Numbered from the stretch's first letter, positions 23,045 through 34,216 are shown. The stretch is DNA of 64,000 nt from Rhizobium sp. 32-5/1 (GCF_029537235.1 NZ_CP120638.1:2249501-2313500); one strand, 5' to 3'. Numbers and translations are program-made. The notes: generated by a model from the sequence alone, not told the origin.

Positions 23045-24079
23045 TTAGCGTCGCGCGGACTGAAGTGTGATAGCGAGCAAAGCCTGTAAGGCTGAACTTT
23101 CTTCCAAGCTCGGGCGGCTCCGGCTCTGGAAGATAGTGGCCTGCAATCGTCCGAGTTCGCGCTGGATTGCGGGTGCCGACCAGGTTTTAAGCGCAGATTC
23201 GACGATCGGTTTGCGGCGGAAGTGCAGGTGGCGACCGAGCGTCGCGGTTACCTGTGCCGGTTGAAGGCGCTTGTCGTCCATTTCAGAACGCATGAGGTCA
23301 AGCAGTTGAAATTGCTTCAAGCAACCCTGCAGGACGAGGAAGATCGGTGTCTTCGAGGTAACGATCTTCTGAATTGCATGGACGAGGCCGTCTGCGTCGC
23401 CCTTCAAGACCGCGTCTATGGCATCGTCCACTGAGATTGCGCTGGCGTCGCCGACGATTTCCTGGACGTGCTCGTCCTCGATCGTGCCCATGCCCCGGCA
23501 ATACAGCGCGAGTTTGCGGATTTCATTGCGCGAGGCAATGCGATCCCCGCCTAGAGCTTCCTGCAGGCGCTCGCGGGCAGCCGGTGTTATTTTCAGGTTT
23601 TCCTGGGTAAGCTCATGGTCGATCAGCGTGCTGATGGCGCGGGCGTCGTCAGCATAACAGGCAACGGAAACGACGGAACGTGCGGTTTCGCCGATCTTGC
23701 GTAGACCGGTTCCCTTTTTCAGGTCGCCAGCCTCGATGATAACATAGCTTCCCGTCGGAGGTTGCTGGGCGAGCAGTTGAAATCCATCGACCAGCGCTTT
23801 CTCGCTGCCGGCACCGCGAACCCAGACGAGCTTTTCACCGCCAAAGAGGCCGATGGAATTGACTTCATCGAGCAAACGGCCTGGGTTCTGCTGCAGATCG
23901 GAGCTATCGAGCTTGATCAGCGAGAATGGATCATCCAGCGCAACGCCGGTCTTGGCCGCAATCAGCCCCGCGCGTTCGGAAACCAGCCCGCGATCGGGCC
24001 CGTAGACCAGATAGAGACGGTTGTCCCGGAGCGACCTCTGGAGGAACGAATCAAATTCGTGCGATTTGATTTCGGTCAT
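23045..24079 (-). CDS. holA: DNA polymerase III subunit delta
   Basis: HolA opens the beta sliding clamp within the clamp loader. The 344-residue product has the YLVYGPDRGLVSERA N-terminal RecA-like segment, the ASRNEIRKLALYC region typical of delta, and the C-terminal collar helices with LGRHLHFRRKPIVESALKTWS. It is convergent with parB and is the last gene of the leuS-lptE-holA operon, a conserved order in proteobacteria. Confidence 0.93.
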   Translation of the reverse strand: MTEIKSHEFDSFLQRSLRDNRLYLVYGPDRGLVSERAGLIAAKTGVALDDPFSLIKLDSSDLQQNPGRLLDEVNSIGLFGGEKLVWVRGAGSEKALVDGFQLLAQQPPTGSYVIIEAGDLKKGTGLRKIGETARSVVSVACYADDARAISTLIDHELTQENLKITPAARERLQEALGGDRIASRNEIRKLALYCRGMGTIEDEHVQEIVGDASAISVDDAIDAVLKGDADGLVHAIQKIVTSKTPIFLVLQGCLKQFQLLDLMRSEMDDKRLQPAQVTATLGRHLHFRRKPIVESALKTWSAPAIQRELGRLQATIFQSRSRPSLEESSALQALLAITLQSARR

Positions 24080-24093
24080 CCGAGATCGTCCGT

Positions 24094-24618
24094 TCAGCGA
24101 CCGAGTGCAGAAGCGATATCGGCTCTTATGACTTCCGCCAGTTCACGCGCAGCACGGTTTTCACCGTCCCGGATGGCGCGCAGCTTGGCAAATTCCTGGA
24201 CCGGGAAATCGACCAGAGCAACCGCGGAGCGGTTACCGGACTTGACCGTTTCACCGGTATCAGCGCGAGACAGGTTGAAGTCGGCCTGGACAAGGATGCG
24301 ACCTGCGCCCGCAGTGTCGGACGCCTGATCATAAAGCACGCCTTTCACCTGACTGGTCACGTTCAGTGCCAGTCGATATTCCGGGTTCGCCGGCTCCCCG
24401 GCACCACCGGAGGTCAGGAAGATCAGGCTGTTGCGCACTTCCTGTTCGACGCGGTCGTCTGCATCGGAAATCTCGATGGAAGCGAGCTTTCCCGCCGTCT
24501 GCGTGCTGATCGCATAGAGCGGCTTGACCTGACAACCCGAAACAGCGCCAAGGCCAAGAGAGAGCCCGCAGACAGCAAGAAGCCGAAGGCTTCGAGCGGA
24601 CATATCAAACAACGACAT
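24094..24618 (-). CDS. lptE: LPS-assembly lipoprotein LptE
   Basis: Outer-membrane lipoprotein plug of the LptD translocon, needed to export lipopolysaccharide. An N-terminal signal with a hydrophobic stretch ([18 protein letters not shown]) leads to a lipobox ending in Cys-29, followed by QVKPLYA, the usual start of the mature protein. I choose the start at 24618 because GAGGA lies 6 nt upstream; it overlaps leuS by 14 bp. 174 residues. Sits between leuS and holA as in most Gram-negatives. Confidence 0.9.
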   Translation of the reverse strand: MSLFDMSARSLRLLAVCGLSLGLGAVSGCQVKPLYAISTQTAGKLASIEISDADDRVEQEVRNSLIFLTSGGAGEPANPEYRLALNVTSQVKGVLYDQASDTAGAGRILVQADFNLSRADTGETVKSGNRSAVALVDFPVQEFAKLRAIRDGENRAARELAEVIRADIASALGR

Positions 24619-27235
24619 TGACGATCCTCTGCGGCACGACGATGATTTTCTTCGGGTTCTGGCCGTTCAGTGCGGTCTTTACCGCATCAATCGCCAGCAC
24701 CGCACTTTCAATGGCAGTCTGATCCGCATCGCGCGCGATTGTCAAATCGGCGCGCTTCTTGCCGTTGATTTGCACAGGCAGCGTGATCTCGTTTTCCGCG
24801 ACGAGCGCTTCCTCGAAAACGGGCCAATCACGCTGGGCGATGAGGCCGGTTCCACCGATCTCCACCCAGCATTGCTCAGCCAGATGGGGCATCATCGGTG
24901 CCATCAGGCTGATCAGGATCGACGTCGCGTCCTTGACAGCAGCGATGGTTTCCGGGCTCGCCTTGCCTTCCGCAACGAGAGTCAACGGCGCTGCCAGGGC
25001 ATTCACGAGCTCGTAGAGACGGGCGACAGCCTTGTTGAAGGCCAGTTTGTCGTAATCCGCCTGCACGGCTTTCAATGTCTTGTGCGCCAGCTGTGAAATC
25101 GGCAGGGCGTCGCCATCTTTCGCCGGCGAAGCATCGCTTGCCTCGAGGAAAGACGAAGCTTCTGAAATCAGTCGCCAGATGCGCTGCACGAAGCGATGTG
25201 AGCCTTCGACGCCTGCTTCCGACCAGATGACGTCCCGATCCGGCGGCGAATCCGAAAGAACGAAGAAGCGGGCAGTATCCGCGCCATAGGACGCGATGAT
25301 ATCGTCGGGATCGACGACATTCTTTTTCGACTTCGACATCTTCTCGATGGAGCCAATTGTGACTGGATCGCCCGTTTCGATCAATGTTGCTTGCCGCTTG
25401 CCATCGTTCTCGACGATGATGATCTCGGCCGGCGTAATCCACTCCCGCTGCGCACCCTCGCCGCGGCTGTAGGTTTCATGGACGACCATACCCTGCGTGA
25501 ACAGGCCCTTGAATGGCTCGTCCAGCGCGACGTGGCCGACGGCCTTCATTGCGCGGGTGAAGAAGCGGGAATAGAGCAGGTGCAGGATCGCATGCTCGAT
25601 ACCGCCGATATACTGGTCCACCGGCAGCCAGTGGCTGGCAACCTTGGGATCCGTCGGGTTGTTTTCCCAGGGCGCGGTGAAACGCGCGAAGTACCAGGAC
25701 GAATCCACGAAGGTGTCCATCGTGTCCGTCTCGCGCCGCGCATCCTTGCTACACTGCGGGCAGGCAACATGGCGCCAAGTCGGATGACGGTCGAGCGGAT
25801 TACCCGGCTTGTCGAAGGTTACATCCTCCGGCAGTTTCACCGGTAGATCGGCTTTTGGCACCGGAACGACACCGCAAACCTCACAATGGATGACCGGGAT
25901 CGGGCAGCCCCAATAGCGCTGGCGCGAAATGCCCCAGTCCCGCAGGCGGAAATTCACCTTGCGCTCGGCTTGCGGCGCGCCGGCGATCATCGTCTGTTCG
26001 AGCTTTTCGGCGACACGTTCGAAGGCGTCTTCGATCGCCAGACCGTCCAGGAAGCGTGAATTGATCATCACACCGTCGCCGACATAGGCCTCGTCGTCAA
26101 CGCTGAAGGTTGCGGCATCGCCATCCCCAGGCATGACGACCGGAACGACCGGAAGATCATATTTGCGGGCGAAATCGAGGTCGCGCTGGTCTCCGGACGG
26201 GCAGCCAAAGATGGCGCCCGTGCCATAGTCCATCAACACGAAGTTGGCGACATAGACCGGCAGTTCCCAGGAGGGATCGAGCGGATGCCGAACACGGATT
26301 CCGGTGTCGATGCCTTTCTTCTCTGCCGTTTCGAGTGCTGCCAGCGATGTACCGGCACGGCGGCATTCGTCGCAGAAGGCGTCGATCTCGGTACTGCTTT
26401 CGGCTGCCTTTTTTGCCAGCGGATGGTCTGCAGCAATCGCAATGAAGGATGCGCCAAACAGCGTGTCCGCCCGCGTCGTGTAAACCGTTACTTCGGTGGC
26501 GTCGCCGGCACCGGTCTCGGGCACGATTTCCCAGCGGATCGACAGACCTTCAGAGCGCCCGATCCAGTTCTTCTGCATCAGCCGGACTTTTTCCGGCCAA
26601 TGCGAGAGCGTATCAAGCGAATCCAGAAGATCCTGGCTGAAATCGGTGATGCGGAAGAACCACTGCGTCAGTTCGCGCTGTTCTACCAGGGCACCCGAGC
26701 GCCAGCCGCGGCCGTCGATCACCTGCTCGTTGGCAAGGACCGTGTTGTCGATCGGGTCCCAATTGACCTTGGACTGCTTGCGGTAGACCAGGCCCTTATC
26801 GAGGAAGTCCAGGAACAGATGCTGCTGGCGCTGGTAGTATTCGACGTCGCAGGTGGCGAATTCGCGCGACCAGTCCAAAGACAGGCCCATCACCTTCAGC
26901 TGTGCTTTCATCGACGCGATGTTCTGGTAGGTCCAGGCAGCCGGGTGCACACCGCGCTCCATGGCGGCGTTTTCGGCCGGCATGCCGAAAGCGTCCCAGC
27001 CCATTGGGTGCAGCACATTGTAGCCGCGGGCGCGCTTGTAGCGGGCAACGACATCGCCCATCGCATAGTTGCGAACATGGCCCATATGGATGCGGCCGGA
27101 CGGATAGGGAAACATCTCAAGCACGTAGTATTTTTCGCGCGGGTCTTCGTTGTCCGTCTCGAAGACCTTGTTGTTGTCCCATTCCTGCTGCCAACGTGGC
27201 TCGGCATCACGCGGGTTATAACGTTCGGTGGCCAT
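24605..27235 (-). CDS. leuS: Leucyl-tRNA synthetase
   Basis: Charges tRNA-Leu. The 876-residue protein shows the class I HIGH motif as [16 protein letters not shown] near residue 43, the KMSKS motif as EKMSKSKKN, an editing domain between them ([12 protein letters not shown], the threonine-rich editing site), and a zinc-binding segment with [10 protein letters not shown] and CPQCSKD. No frame breaks in 2.6 kb. First gene of the leuS-lptE-holA operon; a short dyad (27260-27276) lies in its leader. Confidence 0.98.
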   Translation of the reverse strand: MATERYNPRDAEPRWQQEWDNNKVFETDNEDPREKYYVLEMFPYPSGRIHMGHVRNYAMGDVVARYKRARGYNVLHPMGWDAFGMPAENAAMERGVHPAAWTYQNIASMKAQLKVMGLSLDWSREFATCDVEYYQRQQHLFLDFLDKGLVYRKQSKVNWDPIDNTVLANEQVIDGRGWRSGALVEQRELTQWFFRITDFSQDLLDSLDTLSHWPEKVRLMQKNWIGRSEGLSIRWEIVPETGAGDATEVTVYTTRADTLFGASFIAIAADHPLAKKAAESSTEIDAFCDECRRAGTSLAALETAEKKGIDTGIRVRHPLDPSWELPVYVANFVLMDYGTGAIFGCPSGDQRDLDFARKYDLPVVPVVMPGDGDAATFSVDDEAYVGDGVMINSRFLDGLAIEDAFERVAEKLEQTMIAGAPQAERKVNFRLRDWGISRQRYWGCPIPVIHCEVCGVVPVPKADLPVKLPEDVTFDKPGNPLDRHPTWRHVACPQCSKDARRETDTMDTFVDSSWYFARFTAPWENNPTDPKVASHWLPVDQYIGGIEHAILHLLYSRFFTRAMKAVGHVALDEPFKGLFTQGMVVHETYSRGEGAQREWITPAEIIIVENDGKRQATLIETGDPVTIGSIEKMSKSKKNVVDPDDIIASYGADTARFFVLSDSPPDRDVIWSEAGVEGSHRFVQRIWRLISEASSFLEASDASPAKDGDALPISQLAHKTLKAVQADYDKLAFNKAVARLYELVNALAAPLTLVAEGKASPETIAAVKDATSILISLMAPMMPHLAEQCWVEIGGTGLIAQRDWPVFEEALVAENEITLPVQINGKKRADLTIARDADQTAIESAVLAIDAVKTALNGQNPKKIIVVPQRIVNVVV

Positions 27236-27461
27236 TTGTTTGGTGTTCCGGAAATTTGTACGGGAAATTATCCCGTGATCTTGGGACTGTATATTTGGGG
27301 CTGACCTTCACCATGAAACAGCCGTAGCGTCAAGTTTTTGAAGGATTTTGCGGCGAAACTTTGCGGCTGACGCCTCTTGCCCCCAAGTTCTGCTTGGCAG
27401 CCCGTCCTACATCCAATAATCGATCGGGTATAGCACGGCAGAAGCGCACCGGGGTACAGGC

Positions 27462-28121
27462 ATGGATGTAGAAGCACGTTTGAGCGATGTCGTGAGCCGG
27501 ATCCACGATAGCGAGCGGAGCGCCGGCCGACCGCTTGGTTCAGCCCAACTCGTCGCCGTTTCCAAAACCTTTGAGGCCGATGCCATTCGACCTGTCATCA
27601 GTGGCGGGCAGCGTGTTTTCGGGGAAAACCGAGTCCAGGAGGCCCAGTCGAAGTGGCCTCTGCTGAAAGCAGAGACGTCGGATATCGAGCTTCACCTGAT
27701 CGGTCCGCTGCAATCCAACAAGGCAGCCGATGCCGTGGCCCTTTTCGATGTCATCGAAACAATCGACCGCGAAAAGATCGCCCGCTCTGTGGCTGACGAG
27801 ATTCGCCGGCAAGGTAGGCCCATCCGCGTCTATGTGCAGGTGAACACCGGGCTTGAGCTGCAGAAGGCGGGTATCGCACCGGATGATACTGAAGCCTTCG
27901 TGACACTCTGCCGCGAACAGATCGGCCTCGAAATCGAAGGGCTCATGTGTATTCCGCCGGCCGACGAAAATCCGGGACCGCATTTTGCCCTGTTGGCCAC
28001 GCTTGCCGAGCGCTGCAAGCTTGAAAAACTATCCATGGGCATGTCCGGCGATTTCGAGGCTGCGATACAGTTTGGTGCGACCAGCGTGCGCGTCGGCTCG
28101 GCGATCTTCGGCATCCGCTGA
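27462..28121 (+). CDS. YggS-family pyridoxal phosphate homeostasis protein
   Basis: A 219-residue, PLP-binding, single-domain alanine-racemase-like fold that buffers vitamin B6 and affects amino acid pools. The PLP lysine is in QLVAVSKTF (residues about 29-37). Other conserved segments are FGENRVQEAQSKW, HLIGPLQSNKAADAV and LSMGMSGDFEAAIQFGAT. Divergent from leuS, followed by prpE on the same strand about 120 bp later. Confidence 0.93.
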   Translation: MDVEARLSDVVSRIHDSERSAGRPLGSAQLVAVSKTFEADAIRPVISGGQRVFGENRVQEAQSKWPLLKAETSDIELHLIGPLQSNKAADAVALFDVIETIDREKIARSVADEIRRQGRPIRVYVQVNTGLELQKAGIAPDDTEAFVTLCREQIGLEIEGLMCIPPADENPGPHFALLATLAERCKLEKLSMGMSGDFEAAIQFGATSVRVGSAIFGIR

Positions 28122-28241
28122 CCCTCAAGGCCTGCTGCTGCGCCCTAGCTCTTTCGTCGGGCTTCTCCGCGTCCACTTCCTCTTTTATTGTCTGTTTAGG
28201 AGGCCGACGTTGTCGGCGGGAGTTGACGGGAGGAAACGGCG

Positions 28242-30162
28242 ATGGCGAACAGCTATTCGGCGGTCTATCAGGCATGGAATCAAGATCCACACGGCTTCTG
28301 GTCAGACGCCGCGCAGGTGGTTGATTGGTTTACCCCCTGCAAATGTGTTCGATCCGTCACAGGGCGTCTACGGGCGCTGGTTTGCAGGCGCCAAGACCAA
28401 CAGCTGTTACAATTGCCTCGATCGCCATGTCCAGGCTGGGCGTGGCGATCAGGTCGCTCTGATCTATGACAGTCCGGTCACCGGCACGGTGGAGCACTGG
28501 GCCTATTCCCGGCTGCTGGAAGAGGTAAAGGCTCTTTCTGCTGTCTACCTCAGCTTGGGCGTCACCAAGGGCGACCGGATCATTCTCTATATGCCAATGG
28601 TGCCGCAGGCGATCGTGGCCATGCTGGCTGCGGCCCGTATAGGCGCCGTTCACTCCGTCGTCTTTGGCGGTTTTGCGGCAAGCGAACTGGCGACCCGGAT
28701 CGATGATTGCACACCGCGCCTGATTGTGACGGCCAGTTGCGGTATAGAGACCGCCCGTATCATCGCCTACAAACCGTTGCTTGATGCAGCAATCGATATG
28801 GCCCATCATAAGCCGGACCATTGCCTTGTCTTCCAGCGTCCGCAATGCCAGGCCCAACTGCAGCCGGGCCGCGATCTCGATTTCATCGCAGAGATTGAGC
28901 GCGCAAAAGCTAAGGGTGCTGAAATACCCTGTGTTCCGATGGCGGCGACGGATCCGCTTTACATTCTTTACACGTCGGGAACGACAGGCCAACCAAAGGG
29001 CGTCGTTCGGGATACCGGCGGCCACATGGTGGCGCTGCAATGGTCGATGAAGCATTTCTATGGTGTCGGCCCCGGTGACGTCTTCTGGGCAGCGTCCGAT
29101 ATCGGCTGGGTCGTTGGCCATTCCTATATCGTCTACGGACCGCTGCTGAACGGCAGCACCACGATCCTCTATGAAGGCAAGCCTATCGGTACGCCGGATG
29201 CAGGTGCCTTCTGGCGTGTGATTGCGCAACACCGCGTCAGCGTTTTCTTCACGGCACCGACGGCGTTTCGCGCCATCCGGAAGGAAGATCCACAGGCAAG
29301 TCTGCTGGCAAGGCATGATCTGTCGAGCCTTCGCGCCTTGTTTCTTGCCGGCGAGCGCGCCGATCCGGATACGCTGGTCTGGGCGGAGACTGTTCTGAAG
29401 GTGCCTGTGATCGACCACTGGTGGCAGACGGAAACCGGCTGGCCGGTTGCCGGAAATCCGCTCGGCCTCGGCCTCCTGCCCGTCAAGCACGGCTCCGCGA
29501 CGGTGCCCCTGCCCGGCTATGATGTGCAGATTCTCGACGATGCCGGTCATCCGGTATCGGCAGGCACGCTCGGCAATGTGGTAATCGGCCTGCCGCTTCC
29601 GCCCGGCTGCCTGCCGACGTTCTGGAATGCGGACGAACGCTTTCGGACCGGCTGCCTCGAGGAGTTTCCGGGTTTTTACAAGACGGCGGATGCCGGCTAT
29701 ATCGACGAGGACGGCTATATCTTCATCATGGCGCGCACCGACGATATCATCAATGTCGCGGGCCACCGGCTGTCGACGGGTTCAATGGAAGAAATCTGCG
29801 CCAGCCATCCGGATGTGGCCGAATGTGCTGTGATCGGTATTTATGACGCGATCAAGGGCCAGGTACCCGCCGGTTTCCTGGTGCTCAATGCCAATGTTTC
29901 CCGTGAAACCATCGAGATCGAACGGGAAGTCGTGGCTCTCGTGCGTGACCGCATCGGTCCCGTCGCCGCGTTTAAAACGGTCATGTGCATCAAGCGTCTG
30001 CCGAAAACGCGGTCCGGCAAGGTCCTGCGCGGCACCATGCAAAAGATTGCTGATAGCCTCGAGTGGAAAATGCCGGCAACCATCGACGACCCCGTCATTC
30101 TGGAAGAGATCGGGACGGTGCTGCGGGCGCGCGGTTTTGGCCGCCAACCGCATCCGGCTTGA
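28242..30162 (+). CDS. prpE: Propionate--CoA ligase (PrpE/acetyl-CoA synthetase family), frameshifted
   Basis: Activates propionate with ATP and CoA. The start MANSYSAVYQAWNQDPHGFW has a strong GGGAGGAAA ribosome site 6 nt before it. The frame breaks at CCCCC 28333-28337: two more C, or one fewer, joins DWFTP to ANVFDPSQGVYGRWF. Downstream features are YTSGTTGQPKG (ATP binding), DHWWQTETGWPV, and the catalytic, acetylatable Lys in PKTRSGKVLRG. Product about 640 residues. It resembles PrpE more than Acs, and a separate acs gene lies 1 kb further. No methylcitrate genes are adjacent. Confidence 0.85.
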
Positions 30163-30212
30163 TACGCTCTGCATCAGCCTGCACAAAGTTACGAGAAAAA
30201 CGCGCATGAAAA

Positions 30213-30243
30213 ACCCGGGGCAGTTCATCACTGGCCCGGGTTC
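30213..30243. terminator. Hairpin between convergent prpE and trcR
   Basis: AACCCGGG pairs with CCCGGGTT, and an inner CAGT/ACTG extends the stem across one G-G mismatch, loop TCATC. The plus strand continues TTCTTGTTT, giving a modest U tract for prpE. Confidence 0.7.
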
Positions 30244-30266
30244 TTGTTTCGGTTTGTCGACGTCGA

Positions 30267-30962
30267 TCAATAATCGTCGTCTTCGTCCTTGCGGTCGGAT
30301 TTAAGCGACTTGAGCTTGGCGAAAACCGCATCCGCATCGATTTCCTTCTCTTCCTCGCGCTCGTAGCTGAAAGGAAGTTTTTCCGTCTCGCGGGATGCTT
30401 CCAGCGTCGCGCCGAGTTCGGCAGCTGTCGGCAGCGGGCGGCCCTTGGCGGCGCGTTCGACTTCGAGGTCGAGGTCGATCTGCGTGCAGAGACCCAGCGT
30501 TACCGGATCCATCGGCGTCAGGTTGGTCGAATTCCAGTGGGTGCGCTCGCGGATCTGCTCGATCGTCGACTTGGTCGTGCCGACGAGACGCGAGATCTGG
30601 GCGTCCTTGAGTTCCGAATGGTTGCGCACCAGCCAGAGAATGGCATTCGGGCGATCCTGGCGCTTGGAGACCGGCGTGTAGCGCGGGCCTTTGCGCTTGG
30701 AATCGGGAACGCGAACCTTCGGTTCGGAAAGTTTCAGCTTGTGGTTCGGGTTGGCTTCGGCGCGGGCGATCTCATCGCGCGACAGCTGGCCGGTGCCGAT
30801 AGGGTCGAGGCCCTTGATGCCCGTAGAGGCTTCGCCATCGGCGATTGCCTTCACTTCCAGCGGATGCAGCTTGCAGAACGTGGCGATCTGTTCGAACGAC
30901 AGAGCGGTGTTGTCAACAAGCCATACGGCCGTCGCTTTGGGCATAAGCAGTTGTTGAGCCAT
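30267..30962 (-). CDS. DUF1013 / TrcR-type transcriptional regulator
   Basis: A 231-residue alphaproteobacterial protein of the DUF1013 family, which has been named TrcR, a transcriptional cell-cycle regulator. The N terminus MAQQLLMPKATAVWLVDNTA is the family signature. Two HTH-like segments can be seen: LSFEQIATFCKLHPLEVKAI and LKDAQISRLVGTTKSTIEQI. The C terminus is acidic (KDEDDDY). The frame opens much further upstream, to 31910, but that part is antisense to acs. The ATG at 30962 is chosen by the conserved N terminus. The function in rhizobia is inferred from Caulobacter. Confidence 0.85.
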   Translation of the reverse strand: MAQQLLMPKATAVWLVDNTALSFEQIATFCKLHPLEVKAIADGEASTGIKGLDPIGTGQLSRDEIARAEANPNHKLKLSEPKVRVPDSKRKGPRYTPVSKRQDRPNAILWLVRNHSELKDAQISRLVGTTKSTIEQIRERTHWNSTNLTPMDPVTLGLCTQIDLDLEVERAAKGRPLPTAAELGATLEASRETEKLPFSYEREEEKEIDADAVFAKLKSLKSDRKDEDDDY

Positions 30963-31196
30963 GGATATAGTCCTTCTGTCCGTCCGCGCCGGTGTCGCGG
31001 GCCGTGGGGTGTAACCACTCAATTTCCGGGAAATTAGCGCCTCTATACCTGCGTCGTCGCAGAAATGCAATTCTTCTCCGACAAATGACCTTTTGTCTAA
31101 TGGACGCCGTGTTTTGACCTGATATGTATTGCCACCGAAGAGGCCGTGCACGGGGAGTTGTGCCGTCCCGACAGCCTGCGCAGGGAGGAAATCGTC

Positions 31197-33149
31197 ATGT
31201 CTGCCAAAACCTATCCGGTCCTGAAAGCCGCGAAAAACCGTACTCTGATCGATAGCGAAACCTACCAGCGATGGTATCGCGAAAGCATCGAGAACCCGGA
31301 TCGTTTCTGGGACAAACACGGCATGCGGATCGACTGGTTCAAGCCCTATACGAAAGTGAAAAACACATCCTTCCATGGCCGCGTGTCCATCAAATGGTTC
31401 GAAGACGGCCTGACCAACGTTTCCTACAATTGCATCGACCGGCACCTGAAGGCCCGGGGCGACCAGGTTGCTATCATCTGGGAAGGCGACAACCCTTATA
31501 TCGACAAGAAGATCACCTATAACGAACTTCATGAGCAGGTTTGCCGGCTCGCCAATGTGATGAAGAAACACGGCGTCAAGAAGGGCGACCGCGTCACCAT
31601 CTACATGCCGATGATCCCCGAGGCGAGCTATGCGATGCTTGCCTGTTCGCGTATTGGCGCCGTGCATTCCGTGGTCTTCGGTGGCTTTTCTCCGGACGCG
31701 CTGGCCGGCCGTATCGTCGACTGCGAATCCACCTTCGTCATTACCTGCGACGAGGGCGTGCGCGGCGGAAAGCCCATTCCGCTCAAGGAAAATACCGATA
31801 CGGCCATTGATATCGCCGCCAAGAACCATGTCATCGTCAACAAGGTCCTGGTCGTACGCCGCACTGGCGGCAAGACCGCCTGGGCGCCCGGCCGCGATCT
31901 CTGGTATCATCAGGAAATGGTCAGCGTGCCGCGCGATTGCCCGCCGGCCAAGATGAAGGCGGAAGACCCGCTGTTCATTCTTTATACGTCCGGATCAACC
32001 GGCAAGCCGAAAGGCGTTCTGCATACGACAGGCGGCTATCTCGTCTATGCGTCGATGACCCACCAATATGTCTTCGACTATCGAGACGGCGATATCTACT
32101 GGTGCACCGCGGATGTGGGCTGGGTGACCGGTCATTCCTATATCGTCTACGGCCCGCTGGCCAATGGTGCGACGACACTGATGTTCGAAGGCGTACCCAA
32201 TTTTCCGGACCAGGGACGGTTTTGGGAAGTGATCGACAAGCACAAGGTCAATATCTTCTACACGGCGCCGACGGCGCTGCGCTCGCTTATGGGTGCAGGC
32301 GACAGTTTTGTGCAACGCTCGTCTCGGGCGTCACTGCGTCTGCTCGGCTCGGTCGGCGAGCCGATCAACCCGGAAGCCTGGGAATGGTACTACAACATTG
32401 TCGGCGAACAGCGCTGCCCGATCGTCGATACATGGTGGCAGACCGAGACCGGAGGTATTCTGATTACGCCGCTGCCAGGGGCGACCGACCTGAAGCCCGG
32501 TTCGGCAACGCGGCCTTTCTTCGGCGTGAAGCCACAGCTGGTGGACAATGAGGGCGCGGTGCTCGAGGGTGCTGCCGATGGCAATCTCTGCATCATCGAC
32601 AGCTGGCCTGGCCAGATGCGCACCATCTATGGTGACCATGCCCGCTTTGCCCAGACCTATTTCTCGACCTACAAGGGCAAATATTTCACCGGTGACGGCT
32701 GCCGCCGCGATGAGGACGGCTATTATTGGATCACCGGTCGCGTCGATGACGTGCTCAACGTATCCGGACATCGTCTGGGGACAGCGGAGGTGGAATCCGC
32801 GCTGGTTTCGCATCATCTCGTATCGGAAGCAGCTGTTGTCGGCTATCCGCATCACCTCAAGGGCCAGGGCATATACTGCTATGTGTCCCTCATGGCCGGT
32901 GAGGAAGGAAACGACGCTTTGCGTCAGGATTTGGTCAAGCATGTCCGCAAGGAAATCGGACCGATTGCTGCGCCGGACAAGATTCAGTTTGCTCCAGGGC
33001 TGCCGAAGACCCGCTCAGGCAAGATCATGCGCCGTATTCTGCGCAAGATCGCTGAAGATGACTTTGCCTCACTCGGCGATACATCAACGCTTGCCGACCC
33101 AGCCGTCGTCGATGAACTGATCGAGAACCGGCAGAACAAGAAGGGTTGA
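31197..33149 (+). CDS. acs: Acetate--CoA ligase (acetyl-CoA synthetase)
   Basis: Converts acetate, ATP and CoA to acetyl-CoA through acetyl-AMP. The 650 residues equal the usual Acs length. Seen: [13 protein letters not shown] for AMP binding, [10 protein letters not shown] with the Trp that restricts substrates to acetate, and [13 protein letters not shown] with the acetylatable catalytic Lys. ATG 31197 has GGGAGGAA 6 nt upstream; the frame from 31146 is not needed. Flanked by trcR (divergent) and a long hairpin after the stop. Intact, unlike the neighbouring prpE. Confidence 0.96.
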   Translation: MSAKTYPVLKAAKNRTLIDSETYQRWYRESIENPDRFWDKHGMRIDWFKPYTKVKNTSFHGRVSIKWFEDGLTNVSYNCIDRHLKARGDQVAIIWEGDNPYIDKKITYNELHEQVCRLANVMKKHGVKKGDRVTIYMPMIPEASYAMLACSRIGAVHSVVFGGFSPDALAGRIVDCESTFVITCDEGVRGGKPIPLKENTDTAIDIAAKNHVIVNKVLVVRRTGGKTAWAPGRDLWYHQEMVSVPRDCPPAKMKAEDPLFILYTSGSTGKPKGVLHTTGGYLVYASMTHQYVFDYRDGDIYWCTADVGWVTGHSYIVYGPLANGATTLMFEGVPNFPDQGRFWEVIDKHKVNIFYTAPTALRSLMGAGDSFVQRSSRASLRLLGSVGEPINPEAWEWYYNIVGEQRCPIVDTWWQTETGGILITPLPGATDLKPGSATRPFFGVKPQLVDNEGAVLEGAADGNLCIIDSWPGQMRTIYGDHARFAQTYFSTYKGKYFTGDGCRRDEDGYYWITGRVDDVLNVSGHRLGTAEVESALVSHHLVSEAAVVGYPHHLKGQGIYCYVSLMAGEEGNDALRQDLVKHVRKEIGPIAAPDKIQFAPGLPKTRSGKIMRRILRKIAEDDFASLGDTSTLADPAVVDELIENRQNKKG

Positions 33150-33170
33150 TTGGTCAGACTCGATACCGAT

Positions 33171-33225
33171 CAAAGTCTTGGGTCTTTCGAAGCGGTTAAC
33201 AAGCGCGCGGAAGACCCAAGCTTTG
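33171..33225. terminator. Long hairpin downstream of acs
   Basis: CTTGGGTCTT (33177-33186) pairs with AAGACCCAAG (33211-33220), and CAAAG/CTTTG extends it past one bulge. The loop is 24 nt and the following tail is TTATA rather than a T run. It is the likely terminator of acs, or a 3' stabilising structure. Confidence 0.6.
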
Positions 33226-33409
33226 TTATAGGTTCCTGTGGCGTTGCCGGCCGAAGTTATGGACGATAAGGCGCTTGCCCCATGGCCGTCATGGCTGGAA
33301 GCGGTGCGGAAATTGAGATTGCAATTGCCGCCTAACCAATCGGAACGTTGCTTTTGTAAAGATCGGAGCGGAGGCGGTCACCTTGTTATGCTTTGTGCTC
33401 AACGAGGCT

Positions 33410-33883
33410 TTACCAGAACGAACACGTCTCCGCTTTCTTGCGCCCACCGCCATACTCCCTGACATAACCCGCCGAAAGCAGTTCCTGAGCCGGATTCCGT
33501 CCATCGGTCAACGCGACGTCGGCCAGCACCCGGCCGAAATATTTGTCGCCTGAAATATGCAGCAGTTGAATTTCGGTTTGTTCGCCGGCCATGGCCGCAA
33601 GTGCCGCTTGGGCTTGCTCTCCGGCTACCCGCGTCGATGCGCAATCCGACTTCATTTCCGGTGCGTCGATGCCGCGTAGCCGGACATAGACTTCCATGGT
33701 TTGCTGCGGCCAGGGTTTCGCCGCCACCAGCAGGGTGTCGCCATCGATGACCCGAATGATTTGTGCACGCACTGGTCCATCAACAATCGCGGTTCTGTCA
33801 TAGGCCTGCGCCGGCACGCCGATAAAGAGGCTGCAAAGCGCAGGCACAAGAGGATTGAAGCTAAGACGGGCGATCGATTCCAT
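33410..33883 (-). CDS. Thermonuclease-family (SNase-like) secreted protein
   Basis: A 157-residue protein. An N-terminal signal peptide (VPALCSLFIGVPAQA then a likely cleavage) precedes a staphylococcal-nuclease-like fold: IIRVIDGDTLLV with the metal Asp, VYVRLRGIDAPE with the catalytic Arg, and a later KYFGRVLADV segment. Homologues in rhizobia are mostly annotated as thermonuclease-family proteins with no tested substrate. The ribosome site is weak. It follows the SdhAF4-like gene on the same strand. Confidence 0.8.
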   Translation of the reverse strand: MESIARLSFNPLVPALCSLFIGVPAQAYDRTAIVDGPVRAQIIRVIDGDTLLVAAKPWPQQTMEVYVRLRGIDAPEMKSDCASTRVAGEQAQAALAAMAGEQTEIQLLHISGDKYFGRVLADVALTDGRNPAQELLSAGYVREYGGGRKKAETCSFW

Positions 33884-33932
33884 TTAAGGAATATATTCCG
33901 GTTTTTTGTCAAAAGCAACAGGAATTATTTCC

Positions 33933-34132
33933 TCAGAAGTCAATGGCGCGGCCATTGACCTCCCAGTCGCCAAAGCGTGCCGGATCTGCCCCACCCCGCC
34001 CCCGTGCTCAATGGGTGGCGGGGTGGCGTGCTGAAGCTTGCGGCGCTGTTCAGCCTCCTGCAATGCGCGTTGCGCTGCCGGGGACAGCACCTTTTCCGGG
34101 GGCAATGGCTGGTTATCGTTGTCGTTCTGCAT
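33933..34132 (-). CDS. DUF1674 / SdhAF4-like succinate dehydrogenase assembly factor, frameshifted
   Basis: A tiny protein of about 66 residues. DUF1674 proteins, homologous to eukaryotic SDHAF4, help mature the flavoprotein subunit of succinate dehydrogenase. The C-terminal hallmark RFGDWEVNGRAIDF is encoded, but one base before it is missing at CCCC 33989-33992; restoring a G on the coding strand joins IEHGGGVG to ADPARFGDWE. As written, translation runs on to 33884 with unrelated residues. The ATG at 34132 follows a GGAA-rich leader. Divergent from htpX. Confidence 0.75.
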
Positions 34133-34158
34133 GGAAAGCTCAAATTTCCGGGAAAATG

Positions 34159-34186
34159 TTGAAGAATGGCTTGGCTACCCCCATCA
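34159..34186 (+). promoter_or_regulatory. Possible heat-shock (RpoH-type) promoter of htpX
   Basis: TTGAAG (34159-34164) and CCCCATCA (34179-34186) are 14 bp apart, similar to the sigma-32 pattern CTTGAA and CCCCATNT. It is 70 bp upstream of htpX, a gene often in heat or envelope stress regulons. Weak evidence. Confidence 0.3.
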
Positions 34187-34216
34187 TATAGAAACCTTCC
34201 GGTTAAACGGAAGCAA

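Noticed and set aside
29895..29910. parS-like TGTTTCCCGTGAAACC inside prpE
   Set aside because: 14 of 16 matches, but a central base (A to C) is changed and the site is in ordinary coding DNA. Kept out of the feature list.
27985..30162. A 725-codon frame for the propionate ligase
   Set aside because: Its first ~110 codons read yggS and prpE in the wrong frame; the real N terminus is in another frame at 28242.
30267..31910. A 547-codon frame overlapping trcR and antisense to acs
   Set aside because: Only the last 231 codons match the DUF1013 family; the rest is the shadow of acs.
28242..33149. prpE and acs as a recent tandem duplication
   Set aside because: They are paralogues of one superfamily but differ in length and motifs, and trcR lies between them.
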